The notes beneath the pieces were generated by a model that ran no database searches, was not told the DNA's origin, and saw only the letters and a program-made list of their open reading frames with translations. Made by a program: the position numbers and the translations under genes. Positions 6,694-13,303 of a DNA stretch of 25,938 nt are shown piece after piece (within the stretch, counting starts at the first letter, position 1; each line of letters opens with the position of its first letter). Source of the stretch: a virus; IMG/VR virus record IMGVR_UViG_3300043436_002184, positions 1 to 25,938 of that record. One strand, given 5' to 3'.

Positions 6694-8856
6694 ATGGCAC
6701 AGAAGAATAGAGCGCAAATGCTCACGGATATTACAACAAATATCTTTAATAACGTAATAAATTTCATTACCGGGCAAAACGCACAAGACCGACTTGTAAA
6801 CCTGCTCGACTCATCACCGAACATAATTTCGGACAAAGACCAACCCAATGGTTACGTTGGACTTGATGCGGTTGGAAGTATGTTTTCATCATATTACAAC
6901 GAGAATATATCACGTGCTGATTTGGTTACTTTGTTGACCACTAACACCGCAATTGGGTACAAATTATATCAAGTAAACGATGCCGTTGGTGCTACTAAAA
7001 TATTGTTAGTAATTGCCGATAGTAACATCACACTTTACCCATTTGCCATTGACTTGACAACGGCAGAGATTGGTACATACAACATCAACACAGATACGTT
7101 CACGGTGTTGGTAGGTAGTGGGAATGCTTCGATAATAAGCACAACCGTAACAGGTTTGCAAGGGTTACAAACAACCTCATCATTAAGCACTACAACATTG
7201 TACAACGTAACCGATGCGGTCGGCAACACACTTATTTTGCAAGTGTATGCCATAGCTAACAATACTAATGTTGTGTATGCAATCGATGTGGCTTCGGGTA
7301 CAATAGGCACTTACAACATCACAACCGATACATTTACCGCTACAACTTCCACCCCCGACCTCCAACAAGTAACGGATGTTGGATTTGCAACGACAAATAA
7401 ATTATCATCGGATGATGGGGCAGGGAATGCAACAACATTAAACAATGGTGTAATAGACATAGCAACAGGCAATACAGGAGTTGTAAGCATAAATTCATCA
7501 CAAGCTACCGCAGATTATACCGCACAACTACCCGACAAGACAACAGGCACAGAAACCTTTGCAATGTTGAGTGATTTGACAGGTTTAGGCGGCATCACAA
7601 AATCAACCGCAGCAGGTACGGACACGTACACAACAACAATAGTAGGTGTTACAGGGTATGTTGATGGCGATACTTATTTGATACGATTTACCAACGGAAA
7701 CACAACAGGCGCAACGCTGGACATTAACACACTTGGCGCAAAAACACTTTACCGCAATAACGATGGCGCAATAATAGGCGGTGACATTTGGGCGGGTGCT
7801 GAAATGCTTTGCGTGTTTAACTCGTTTCTTGATGGCTTTCAATGTATTGGTACAAGTCCGAATAGCTTGTTTGCGTACATTACAAATGATGATAGCGTGA
7901 CCATAACAAAGGGGCAAGTGGTGTATGCGTTTGGCGGTACAGGTGATAGAATGACCGTGAAGTTGGCAAATAACCAAAGTGATTTAACATCAGCACGAAC
8001 CGTTGGTGTAGTATTCTCGGCAAGTATCGCAGCCAATCAAAAGGGCATCATTATTATGCAAGGTTTGATTGATGGGTTGAGCATTTTGGGTTCGCCTTTT
8101 GTTGATGGGGATAGCGTTTATTTAGGTGCTACAAACGGGTCAATCACAAGAACAAAGCCATACGCACCTAATCATTTGGTGTATGTTGGTACGGTAACGA
8201 CTGCAAGCGCAGGTTCAGCGGGTCGAATGTATGTTAATATTCAAAACGGCTACGAGTTGGAAGAGTTGCACGATGTATCAGCGCAAACACCTGCGAACAA
8301 AGATGGATTGTTTTACAATTCAACAACTTCATTGTGGGAGTCAAGACAAGTAGCAGCAACGGACATCGATGCAAATGTAAGCAATACAGAATTTGGCTAT
8401 TTGAATGGTGTGACCTCATCAATCCAAACGCAAATAAATAATGCGCAAACATTGTCAATCGAATGTATATCGGGAACAATTGCAGGGCCTCTTGACTTGA
8501 CTACATACTTTTGGTGCATTGGCGGTACTTTCCTATCGGCTGCAACGGCATCAACAGGTCAAGGCAGCAAGTTTGCGTATGCGTTTGAAATTACAGGAAT
8601 AACAATAAGAATGACCACCACAACGGCAGGTTCGGCAGAGGATAGCACGTTGTATTTGCGTAACATTACCACATCAACATCAACATTGATGGGTACGTTT
8701 AAAACAAACGGAAACCTTGCATACACAAATATAACAGGTTTAGCTATCAGTTGCAACACAACAGATGAATATTGCCTTGAAATGCGCTCACCCAATTGGG
8801 GAACTAACCCAGCTAATTTGCGTTTAACCGCATCATTATTTTTGAGAAGAACATAA
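6694..8856 (+). CDS. Tail fibre/receptor-binding-type protein with repeats
   Basis: This 720-residue low-complexity protein is rich in Thr, Asn, Gly and Ser. An N-terminal helical part (about 1-90) includes ITTNIFNNVINFITGQNAQD, probably the virion attachment domain. Two imperfect tandem repeats follow, at residues about 91-137 and 169-215, each running from LYxVxDAVG to IGTYNI(N/T)TDTFT. The middle contains the phage-fibre type segment QLPDKTTGTETFAMLSDL and a beta-rich GDSVYLGATNGSITRT block. Near the end comes the recurrent NTEFGYLNGVTSSIQTQIN linker, seen in many fibres, and then a beta-rich C-terminal domain (about 590-720). It probably binds the host surface. Confidence 0.8.
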   Translation: MAQKNRAQMLTDITTNIFNNVINFITGQNAQDRLVNLLDSSPNIISDKDQPNGYVGLDAVGSMFSSYYNENISRADLVTLLTTNTAIGYKLYQVNDAVGATKILLVIADSNITLYPFAIDLTTAEIGTYNINTDTFTVLVGSGNASIISTTVTGLQGLQTTSSLSTTTLYNVTDAVGNTLILQVYAIANNTNVVYAIDVASGTIGTYNITTDTFTATTSTPDLQQVTDVGFATTNKLSSDDGAGNATTLNNGVIDIATGNTGVVSINSSQATADYTAQLPDKTTGTETFAMLSDLTGLGGITKSTAAGTDTYTTTIVGVTGYVDGDTYLIRFTNGNTTGATLDINTLGAKTLYRNNDGAIIGGDIWAGAEMLCVFNSFLDGFQCIGTSPNSLFAYITNDDSVTITKGQVVYAFGGTGDRMTVKLANNQSDLTSARTVGVVFSASIAANQKGIIIMQGLIDGLSILGSPFVDGDSVYLGATNGSITRTKPYAPNHLVYVGTVTTASAGSAGRMYVNIQNGYELEELHDVSAQTPANKDGLFYNSTTSLWESRQVAATDIDANVSNTEFGYLNGVTSSIQTQINNAQTLSIECISGTIAGPLDLTTYFWCIGGTFLSAATASTGQGSKFAYAFEITGITIRMTTTTAGSAEDSTLYLRNITTSTSTLMGTFKTNGNLAYTNITGLAISCNTTDEYCLEMRSPNWGTNPANLRLTASLFLRRT

Positions 8857-8858
8857 CT

Positions 8859-9185
8859 ATGACAATAACATATAAAAGACAAGGTGATGGCCGTAATTCG
8901 TGGCTTATCGTGGATAACGAGGACAAGTATATGATGTACACAAGTCCTGCAAATCACTTCCATAATGAAATGATGAAACAAGTGTTGGAGAATAACAACT
9001 ACTTGACAATTGGAGAGGTAGCATTGTGGGTAAATGACCCTGTTTACGGAGCAGAAGCAAACAACATCATAGCGTGGTGGACATCGACCTGCAAGATGGT
9101 TGAAGCGTATGTGATAGCCAACCCCGAAGAAACAGATTGCGTACAATTTTTAGCAACTATTCCAAAATACACGAACACGAAATGA
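8859..9185 (+). CDS. Small protein after the fibre gene, function unknown
   Basis: This 108-residue protein has many Trp/Tyr/Met residues (DNEDKYMMYTS, NNIIAWWTSTCKMVEAYVIA). It starts two bases after the fibre gene stop, and its stop overlaps the next start codon (ATGA at 9182). The position suggests a fibre-assembly or tail-accessory protein, but no family was recognised. Confidence 0.7.
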   Translation: MTITYKRQGDGRNSWLIVDNEDKYMMYTSPANHFHNEMMKQVLENNNYLTIGEVALWVNDPVYGAEANNIIAWWTSTCKMVEAYVIANPEETDCVQFLATIPKYTNTK

Positions 9186-9460
9186 ACCAAGACATAGCGC
9201 AAGCGCATAGCACAGTTACCGACTTGTTTGGCGGTACTATTATGGGTGCTATATTACAAGTAATTATAGGCACAACTACTTTATTTGTCGAACTTTATAC
9301 AAGCGGTGTTGATATGGATGAATTTACAAAGTGGGCAATTAAAATCGGTTCGTTAATCGTTGTCATTCTCGGTATTGTTAACGGTTGGCTTGCGTACAAG
9401 AAGAACAAAATCGAGTTACAAAGATTGCAGAATGAGCAACGAACTAATAACAATAGTTAA
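9182..9460 (+). CDS. Two-helix membrane protein, holin candidate
   Basis: I chose ATG 9182 because it overlaps the previous stop as ATGA and gives a clean N-terminus (MNQDIAQAHS). An upstream start at 9137 would add a tail that repeats the sense frame of the previous gene. The 92 residues contain two hydrophobic segments (about 18-36, MGAILQVIIGTTTLFVEL, and about 50-65, IGSLIVVILGIVNGWLAY), then a charged C-terminus (KKNKIELQRLQNEQRTNNNS). This is the usual shape of a small holin. The several small membrane genes nearby support a lysis module. Confidence 0.65.
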   Translation: MNQDIAQAHSTVTDLFGGTIMGAILQVIIGTTTLFVELYTSGVDMDEFTKWAIKIGSLIVVILGIVNGWLAYKKNKIELQRLQNEQRTNNNS

Positions 9461-9581
9461 GCCATTCATTGCGGTTATCATTGTAGCCGTTGCCTTTGTA
9501 ATCGTTATGCGAGCGGAGTATCGCAGGGCAGTTAAAACGGTGCTTGGGGCGGTATTGGTTTGGTTAGGTTTGCGAGAATAA
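9432..9581 (+). CDS. Short single-pass membrane protein
   Basis: ATG 9432 gives 49 residues that overlap the end of the previous gene by 29 bases. A hydrophobic stretch (IVKPFIAVIIVAVAFVIVM, residues about 7-25) is followed by a basic segment (RAEYRRAVK) and a second weakly hydrophobic end (TVLGAVLVWLGLRE). It may act as an anti-holin or another lysis regulator. The overlap with the previous gene and small size make this a modest call. A longer start at 9360 in the same frame is less likely. Confidence 0.5.
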   Translation: MSNELITIVKPFIAVIIVAVAFVIVMRAEYRRAVKTVLGAVLVWLGLRE

Positions 9582-9599
9582 AAAAAAATACTATCTTTG
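9569..9599 (+). promoter_or_regulatory. Bacteroidota-type promoter upstream of the 9623 gene
   Basis: TTTG at 9569-9572 and TATCTTTG at 9592-9599 are separated by 19 bases, matching the Bacteroidota -33/-7 consensus (TTTG, TAnnTTTG). It overlaps the 3' end of the previous gene. Transcription would begin a few bases after 9599, about 20 bases before the next start codon. Confidence 0.75.
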
Positions 9600-9622
9600 C
9601 GGCAAACTAAAACAAAAAACCT

Positions 9623-9841
9623 ATGAGCCGAAATCAAAGAAAATTATTCCAATCGACCGTGTTTGCGGTCATTTCAGTAGTCATGAACACAGCCGTGTTG
9701 CATGACATTAAGAACATTTCGTTAGAGATTATTACAATGGAAAGCCGATTGCTTCAAGCATTCTGCTGTTTGTCATTAAGTGCCGTGCTTGCTACGTTGC
9801 CGATTACATTATTCACTTGGTATAAAAGTATTAAGGGATGA
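9623..9841 (+). CDS. Small two-helix membrane protein
   Basis: This 72-residue protein (MSRNQRKLFQSTVFAVISVV...) has a basic N-terminus, a hydrophobic stretch at about 10-24 and a second at about 45-64 (AFCCLSLSAVLATLPITLF), ending WYKSIKG. It has its own promoter (9569-9599) and the start context AAAAAACCTATG. The stop overlaps the next gene as ATGA. Possible roles are holin, anti-holin or superinfection exclusion. The sequence alone does not decide. Confidence 0.6.
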   Translation: MSRNQRKLFQSTVFAVISVVMNTAVLHDIKNISLEIITMESRLLQAFCCLSLSAVLATLPITLFTWYKSIKG

Positions 9842-10269
9842 TAACAGCCACACTAACACGCATACCACAGCCAAGTCAAATGCTCGGTAAATTAATTGTG
9901 AGGGAAAACAACGCAGTTATATTCGAGTGCGATACCATTGAACTTCCATACTTGAACAACAGGCCACAAGTGAGTTGCATACCCAAAGGTGCTTATCAAG
10001 TGGTGTACAGAGAAAGCGCAAAGTACCCAAGGCACTATCATGTATTAGACGTACCCAATCGCAGTTTCATATTGATACATCAAGCCAACTATGTGGGCAG
10101 TAAGAACCCAAGAACGCATAAACCCGATTTGCTTGGATGCATTGGTGTAGGCAGGGGATATGCTGATTTAAACGGTGATGGGATAGTTGAACTAACAAGG
10201 TCAAATGCAACACTAAAACAGATGCTTGCAGTTATCGGTAAGAAACCATTTACATTGACAATATTATGA
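9838..10269 (+). CDS. DUF5675 family protein, lysis-module candidate
   Basis: This 143-residue protein matches the DUF5675 family layout. It has an N-terminal strand pair (ATLTRIPQPSQMLGKLIV), the CIPKGAYQVVYRES segment, YHVLDVPNRSFILIHQANY, and a late LLGCIGVGRGYADLNGDG block. The family is common in Bacteroidota phages and prophages near lysis genes and may be a small enzyme. The function is not established, and the H/Q/C residues (IHQAN, GCIGVG) are candidate active-site positions by inspection only. It is coupled to neighbours by ATGA overlaps on both sides. Confidence 0.75.
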   Translation: MITATLTRIPQPSQMLGKLIVRENNAVIFECDTIELPYLNNRPQVSCIPKGAYQVVYRESAKYPRHYHVLDVPNRSFILIHQANYVGSKNPRTHKPDLLGCIGVGRGYADLNGDGIVELTRSNATLKQMLAVIGKKPFTLTIL

Positions 10270-10442
10270 TTAAAGGCAAACGATACAACTATTCGGGTAA
10301 GGTCATTACTTACCTACGCATGATAACTATACCCATTGCAGGACACATGATGCCACACATGGAGTTTATGGCTGAAAGCGGTGCGAAGTTTACCATGACC
10401 ATAAAAGAGTTTGAACGGTTGAATTTAAAAGAAGTGATATGA
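10266..10442 (+). CDS. 58-residue small protein
   Basis: The ATG overlaps the DUF5675 stop (ATGA), and its stop overlaps the start of the DUF3310 gene (ATGA). This double coupling supports a real gene. The residues (MIKGKRYNYSGKVITYLRMI ... FTMTIKEFERLNLKEVI) show a basic N-terminus, a Met-rich middle (HMMPHMEFM) and a short C-terminal helix. No family was recognised. Confidence 0.65.
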   Translation: MIKGKRYNYSGKVITYLRMITIPIAGHMMPHMEFMAESGAKFTMTIKEFERLNLKEVI

Positions 10443-10657
10443 GCGAAGCAGTTAATCATCCAAAGCATTACGGTGGCAAGGACAACCCGCTTGAAGTCAT
10501 TAACATTATCAATCATTACAAGTTAAACTTTGAATTGGGCAACTTGATAAAGTATGTGTTACGTGCCGATAACAAGGGTAACAGAAAACAAGATTTGCAA
10601 AAAGCATTGTGGTACTTGGAATATGAAATTAATAAAGACAGTAGTGCTTGTGGCTAA
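10439..10657 (+). CDS. DUF3310 family protein (T7 gp1.7-related)
   Basis: This 72-residue protein carries the DUF3310 signature: N-terminal VNHPKHYGG (residues about 5-13), LEVINIINHYKLNFELGN and LIKYVLRADNKGNRKQDLQK, ending in a helix with LWYLEYE. The family contains T7 gp1.7, a nucleotide kinase of phage DNA metabolism, so a role in nucleotide metabolism is plausible but not proven for this short version. It belongs to a chain of ATGA-coupled genes. The stem-loop element at 10655-10749 overlaps its last codon. Confidence 0.85.
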   Translation: MSEAVNHPKHYGGKDNPLEVINIINHYKLNFELGNLIKYVLRADNKGNRKQDLQKALWYLEYEINKDSSACG

Positions 10658-10749
10658 CGGTGGCGGCTTTAAGAAGTGGCTGCCTAAAAATTACTTCATT
10701 TGACAAACAATGCTTATGGCAGACATTTTTTAAAGGTGCTGTTGTAAGC
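10655..10749 (+). repeat. Stem-loop element C (cassette-like repeat family)
   Basis: TAAC at 10655-10658 precedes arm GCGGCTTTAAGAA (10663-10675), which pairs with TTTTTAAAGGTGC (10727-10739). The pairing has two G.U wobbles and one G:G mismatch at the fourth position. TGTTGTAAGC follows. The end motifs and the position of the G:G mismatch match the two other copies (12957-13086 and 13304-13357). The loop of about 50 bases has no clear gene. Confidence 0.55.
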
Positions 10750-10765
10750 TGTAAAAATTACTATT

Positions 10766-10918
10766 ATGGCAACGGTTTACAAAGTAGAATTGGTATCACA
10801 TTGGGCAAATTTCACAGAAGCTCAATTGAAAATGTTACTTGAAAAAGCAATTAAACAAGTTAAAGAATTTACAAATAATGGAAATGAAATTACAATTGAG
10901 GTTAAGGAGCGCAAGTAA
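10766..10918 (+). CDS. 50-residue small protein between repeat elements
   Basis: ATG 10766 opens a 50-residue frame, MATVYKVELVSHWANFTEAQ ... EITIEVKERK, with a beta strand, an amphipathic helix (LKMLLEKAIKQVKEF) and a final strand. It lies between stem-loop element C and the direct repeat at 10931. A longer frame at 10648-10842 in another register was rejected because it runs through the stem-loop. Function unknown. Confidence 0.65.
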   Translation: MATVYKVELVSHWANFTEAQLKMLLEKAIKQVKEFTNNGNEITIEVKERK

Positions 10919-10930
10919 TTTTTATTGCGC

Positions 10931-10951
10931 ATAACTACCCACTACCCGCTA
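10931..10951 (+). repeat. Direct repeat D, copy 1
   Basis: A 21-base sequence starting ATAACTACCC and containing CTACCCGCTA recurs at 13680-13700 with one difference (position 10941 A versus G at 13690). Each copy lies just after a small gene that follows a stem-loop element, and before a gene with an A-rich leader. Confidence 0.7.
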
Positions 10952-10969
10952 CAACAACAAAAAATAAAC

Positions 10970-11230
10970 ATGAAAATACTTGATAGCTTTAAGAATATAA
11001 AGGGCAACTATTCAGCACGTAAGTTGAGCGCATTCGTAGCTGTTGCAACTTCGATATACATTACAGCAAGGTTGATACCAGAAGCCGCTCAAATCGATGC
11101 GCTTTATGCTTGGTTAATATTCGCTGCCGTATGTATGGGAATAGTAACGGTTGAGCAGATTATTAACTTACGGAGCAACACTCCAACCGAGCCGAGAGTA
11201 GACCGTAGAGAAGAGGGGGCAGGATGCTAA
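10970..11230 (+). CDS. Holin-like two-helix membrane protein
   Basis: I chose ATG 10970 (MKILDSFKNIKGNYSARKLS) because the earlier start at 10925 runs through direct repeat D. The 86 residues have a short basic N-terminus, a hydrophobic segment at about 20-34 (AFVAVATSIYITARL), a linker (EAAQIDALY) and a second segment at about 43-60 (WLIFAAVCMGIVTVEQII). They end in a charged tail (EPRVDRREEGAGC). The shape and the spanin-like gene nearby fit a holin. It overlaps the next gene by 7 bases. Confidence 0.65.
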   Translation: MKILDSFKNIKGNYSARKLSAFVAVATSIYITARLIPEAAQIDALYAWLIFAAVCMGIVTVEQIINLRSNTPTEPRVDRREEGAGC

Positions 11231-11646
11231 TACTCAACCCAAGAATAATGACCTTTAAGTTTACCGTGCCTAATATGCAACCGAGCGAGGGCGTTCAAAA
11301 GATTGCAGGATTTTCACGTGGGCATCATCATGTTGATAGCGTGCGCATAGGCATCAATAGAAGCGAAGATACAAGCACTTGCAGATTGTTTCTTTACACC
11401 TATTTAAACGGCAAACAGATAAGCAAGTACATTGGTGAGGTGCAAGTAGGTGAGTTGTGCCACGTAACATTGAAAATGAGCCGTTACGAATACTATTGCA
11501 TTGTCAATGATATGACACAAGGGTTTAGCTTCCCGAGCCGTAGAACATTGCCAATTGGCTACACTTTGAAACCGTATGCAGAGGAAGATTATACCGGCAA
11601 ACGCATCCCATTCAAGGTCAAAGTTGAAAACATTATAGTAGTATGA
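11224..11646 (+). CDS. Hypothetical beta-rich protein
   Basis: This protein is 140 residues from ATG 11224, with an alternative ATG at 11248. It is rich in beta strands and aromatic residues (RLFLYTYLNGKQISKYIGEV, CHVTLKMSRYEYYCIVND), with the C-terminus ending VKVENIIVV. The shape suggests a jelly-roll or ligand-binding domain, but I did not recognise a family. Its stop overlaps the next gene start (ATGA at 11643), placing it in the lysis operon. Confidence 0.65.
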   Translation: MLILNPRIMTFKFTVPNMQPSEGVQKIAGFSRGHHHVDSVRIGINRSEDTSTCRLFLYTYLNGKQISKYIGEVQVGELCHVTLKMSRYEYYCIVNDMTQGFSFPSRRTLPIGYTLKPYAEEDYTGKRIPFKVKVENIIVV

Positions 11647-12083
11647 GAGTATATTTACAACTTGCGGCCTTGTTGCTTGTGTTGGTGGCTATGACTTACC
11701 GAACATGCCATAGAACCAACATTGAGCCGTTTAATGTCGGCCACAACATCGATAGCTTGCTCACCCAAACCGAAGTGCTGCGGGAACGTGCAAGAATAGC
11801 CGAAGCTAAAAGCCGTGTGCGAGATACCGTTTATGTTACAAGGGTTAAGTACATTCGCACCATTGCACCTGCCGAGTGTGATACATTCATTCAGTTGGTG
11901 GTGCAAGAATGCGATACATTGATACAGATTAAAGAAGTTGAGATTGCGGTTAAAGATAGCGTAATTGTTGCCGATAGCACGCTCATTGTAGCGCAACATA
12001 AAGAGATTAAAAAACAGCGCAGGCACAAGCGCATTGCGGTATTGGGGGCGGTTATGATATTTATTTTGTCAATATTGAATTAA
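11643..12083 (+). CDS. Spanin-like membrane-anchored coiled-coil protein
   Basis: This 146-residue protein has an N-terminal hydrophobic segment (about 4-17, YLQLAALLLVLVAM), a long charged helical region (LLTQTEVLRERARIAEAKSR) and a Cys-containing middle (PAECDTFIQLVVQECDTL). It continues through a basic stretch (KKQRRHKRI) to a C-terminal hydrophobic segment (about 130-145). A membrane anchor with a long periplasmic coil fits an inner-membrane spanin (i-spanin) of the lysis system. The second C-terminal hydrophobic segment is unusual for that family. Promoter 12065-12095 overlaps the last bases of the gene. Confidence 0.55.
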   Translation: MRVYLQLAALLLVLVAMTYRTCHRTNIEPFNVGHNIDSLLTQTEVLRERARIAEAKSRVRDTVYVTRVKYIRTIAPAECDTFIQLVVQECDTLIQIKEVEIAVKDSVIVADSTLIVAQHKEIKKQRRHKRIAVLGAVMIFILSILN

Positions 12084-12095
12084 TTACTATATTTG
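12065..12095 (+). promoter_or_regulatory. Bacteroidota-type promoter followed by a terminator
   Basis: TTTG at 12065-12068 and TATATTTG at 12088-12095 are separated by 19 bases, an exact match to the consensus. A start point near 12099 would give a transcript of about 55 bases ending at the terminator at 12125-12156, with no gene in between. Confidence 0.75.
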
Positions 12096-12156
12096 ACCAC
12101 GTTTTCATAGGCGTAATTTGTTTTAAAGGGCAGTTCAGAAATGGGCTGCTTTTTTT
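12096..12156 (+). ncRNA. Candidate short RNA between promoter and terminator
   Basis: The stretch lies between a consensus promoter and an intrinsic terminator and holds no gene longer than a few codons. It could be a small phage RNA or an attenuated leader for the genes downstream. This is inference from the two signals, not from a known RNA family. Confidence 0.4.
12125..12156 (+). terminator. Intrinsic terminator
   Basis: AAAGGGCAG (12125-12133) pairs with CTGCTTTTT (12146-12154) in nine positions, two of them G.U. The loop is TTCAGAAATGGG, and a T run extends to 12156. It probably ends the late/lysis transcript and any RNA begun at 12065. Confidence 0.75.
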
Positions 12157-12157
12157 G

Positions 12158-12177
12158 TTTTAACAAATTTTAACAAA
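12158..12177 (+). promoter_or_regulatory. Operator-like direct repeat, copy 1
   Basis: TTTTAACAAATTTTAACAAA consists of two TTTTAACAAA decamers. A nearly identical 20-mer lies at 16546-16565. Both are just upstream of a promoter-like -7 box, so a shared regulator or UP-like element is likely. Confidence 0.55.
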
Positions 12178-12183
12178 ATAAAG

Positions 12184-12214
12184 TTTGCAGGTATGAAAAA
12201 TAGGTTGATATTTG
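12184..12214 (+). promoter_or_regulatory. Promoter for the 12240 small-gene cluster
   Basis: TTTG at 12184-12187 and GATATTTG at 12207-12214 (one mismatch to TAnnTTTG) are 19 bases apart. The next gene starts at 12240 after an A-rich leader. Confidence 0.65.
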
Positions 12215-12239
12215 TGCCAACAAATTAAAACAAAAAACT

Positions 12240-12425
12240 ATGACAGCAGCAGAATTAAAAATCGGAGACACCTTTAAAAGACAAGGATATACTTTTAAAG
12301 TTGTAAAATTGACACAAGATTATTATAAAAACGGCACGCCTTCTGTAATTGTAGAATGTACAACAAATGGCGGCAGCGTTGTTGATAGCTTTTTTAATTT
12401 TAAATTGACAACTAAAATTAAATAA
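12240..12425 (+). CDS. 61-residue hypothetical protein
   Basis: The residues (MTAAELKIGDTFKRQGYTFK ... FFNFKLTTKIK) form short beta strands like a small SH3-type barrel. It is preceded by a promoter (12184-12214) and the leader AAAACAAAAAACTATG. First gene of a run of very short genes. Function unknown. Confidence 0.65.
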   Translation: MTAAELKIGDTFKRQGYTFKVVKLTQDYYKNGTPSVIVECTTNGGSVVDSFFNFKLTTKIK

Positions 12426-12475
12426 CCACACGGGGCGCAGCATCCTACACTGCATTAACTTTAAAACAAATAACT

Positions 12476-12559
12476 ATGGCAACAATCCTCTTACTAATCT
12501 TCACAACAGCAACGCTCACTTGGGCAGCAACATCACAACGTAATAATTCTAAAAACTAA
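12476..12559 (+). CDS. 27-residue hydrophobic peptide
   Basis: The frame starts MATILLLIFTTATLTWAA and ends in a polar tail (TSQRNNSKN). The start context AAATAACTATGG matches neighbouring genes, and the next gene begins four bases after its stop. The hydrophobic N-terminus would act as a membrane segment or signal. Very small, so coding status is uncertain. Confidence 0.45.
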   Translation: MATILLLIFTTATLTWAATSQRNNSKN

Positions 12560-12563
12560 ACCT

Positions 12564-12785
12564 ATGACAACACAAGAAAAATTCGACCTCATTCCAGCAC
12601 ATTACTTGCCGAGATTTATTAATGCCGATAAAACATTGGTATCACTATCAATACCGCAACATGTTGGTATTAACATCGACAAAGCAGTAATAAAAGTTAA
12701 TCAAGGTTCAATTGAAATTAATGTCGGTAGTGCATCATTGTCATTAAGCACAACATTAAACTCTGTAACAATTAACATTGTATGA
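12564..12785 (+). CDS. 73-residue hypothetical protein
   Basis: The N-terminus (MTTQEKFDLIPAHYLPRFIN) is helical. The remainder is regularly alternating beta strands (VIKVNQGSIEINVGSASLSL), which suggests a small beta-helix or sandwich. The start has the AAACTAAACCTATG context. The stop overlaps the next ATG as ATGA (12782). Function unknown. Confidence 0.6.
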   Translation: MTTQEKFDLIPAHYLPRFINADKTLVSLSIPQHVGINIDKAVIKVNQGSIEINVGSASLSLSTTLNSVTINIV

Positions 12786-12955
12786 TACGACCACACTCTG
12801 ACCGAAATCAAGGGCGCAAACTGGAGCCGCCTGCCGTGCGCATACGAATACCGCTAATGTACCGAGCGCAAATAAAACAATTCGTTAAACAACTCAAAGC
12901 AACTGCCGAATACAAAGCGGTTGTTAAGCGGATAAATGATGAGGATGGGGATTGA
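12782..12955 (+). CDS. 57-residue basic protein
   Basis: This frame couples to the previous gene by ATGA and has an Arg/Pro N-terminal part (MIRPHSDRNQGRKLEPPAVR). It is followed by IRIPLMYRAQIKQFVKQLK and an acidic end (INDEDGD). The VRIRIPLMYRAQIKQF pattern resembles a strand-helix of a small ribbon-helix-helix DNA-binding protein, but this is weak. It ends just before stem-loop element A. Confidence 0.55.
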   Translation: MIRPHSDRNQGRKLEPPAVRIRIPLMYRAQIKQFVKQLKATAEYKAVVKRINDEDGD

Positions 12956-12956
12956 T

Positions 12957-13086
12957 TAACGTTTTGCAGATAGGCGATGTGGCGGATTTTGAAAACGAAC
13001 CGTTCGAAAAAACCGAACACTTGATTTGAAAACGAAACTTAATATTAACCGAGAACCCCGCCTTATTGCCTATGTGCTGTTATAGG
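12957..13086 (+). repeat. Stem-loop element A (cassette-like repeat family)
   Basis: TAAC at 12957-12960 precedes arm 12966-12985 (GCAGATAGGCGATGTGGCGG). It pairs with 13058-13077 (CCGCCTTATTGCCTATGTGC), with one G:G mismatch at the fourth base pair, a T:T mismatch and G.U wobbles. TGTTATAGG follows. The loop (about 72 bases) has no gene. Same layout as element B and element C. Confidence 0.7.
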
Positions 13087-13112
13087 TAGGGCTTCTCACA
13101 AATTTTTATAAA

Positions 13113-13295
13113 ATGACAAAAGCAGAATTACTCGAAATTATTAAAGACTATCCCGATGATGTGGATTTGGTTTTTACACAGGAAACGGAAAGACAAGCTG
13201 GCGATGTGTCAGATATGTATTTAGACCACTTGACTGAATGCAAGGCGTTCAATTATATCAATCTTTACTTCAAATGGACTGATGTTGGGGAATAG
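13113..13295 (+). CDS. 60-residue acidic hypothetical protein
   Basis: The protein (MTKAELLEIIKDYPDDVDLV ... NLYFKWTDVGE) is acidic, with an N-terminal helix and later strands. It is bracketed by stem-loop element A (ends 13086) and element B (starts 13304), each a few bases to a few tens of bases away, like a cassette. Function unknown. Confidence 0.65.
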   Translation: MTKAELLEIIKDYPDDVDLVFTQETERQAGDVSDMYLDHLTECKAFNYINLYFKWTDVGE

Positions 13296-13303
13296 CTTTA
13301 CCA

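Noticed and set aside
6694-8856. Diversity-generating retroelement target in the fibre gene
   Set aside because: No reverse transcriptase or template repeat is seen in the window.
8559-9146. 195-codon ORF on the minus strand
   Set aside because: It lies antisense to the fibre and following genes, has no start signal and its composition (many Cys/Val/His) is that of a reverse-frame shadow.
10648-10842. 64-codon ORF on the plus strand
   Set aside because: It runs through stem-loop element C and overlaps the better-supported small gene at 10766-10918 in another frame.
12421-12475. Possible fourth stem-loop element in the gap before the 27-residue peptide
   Set aside because: GCAG and CTGC can pair, but the TAAC and GTGC-TGTT end motifs are missing, so it is not assigned to the family.
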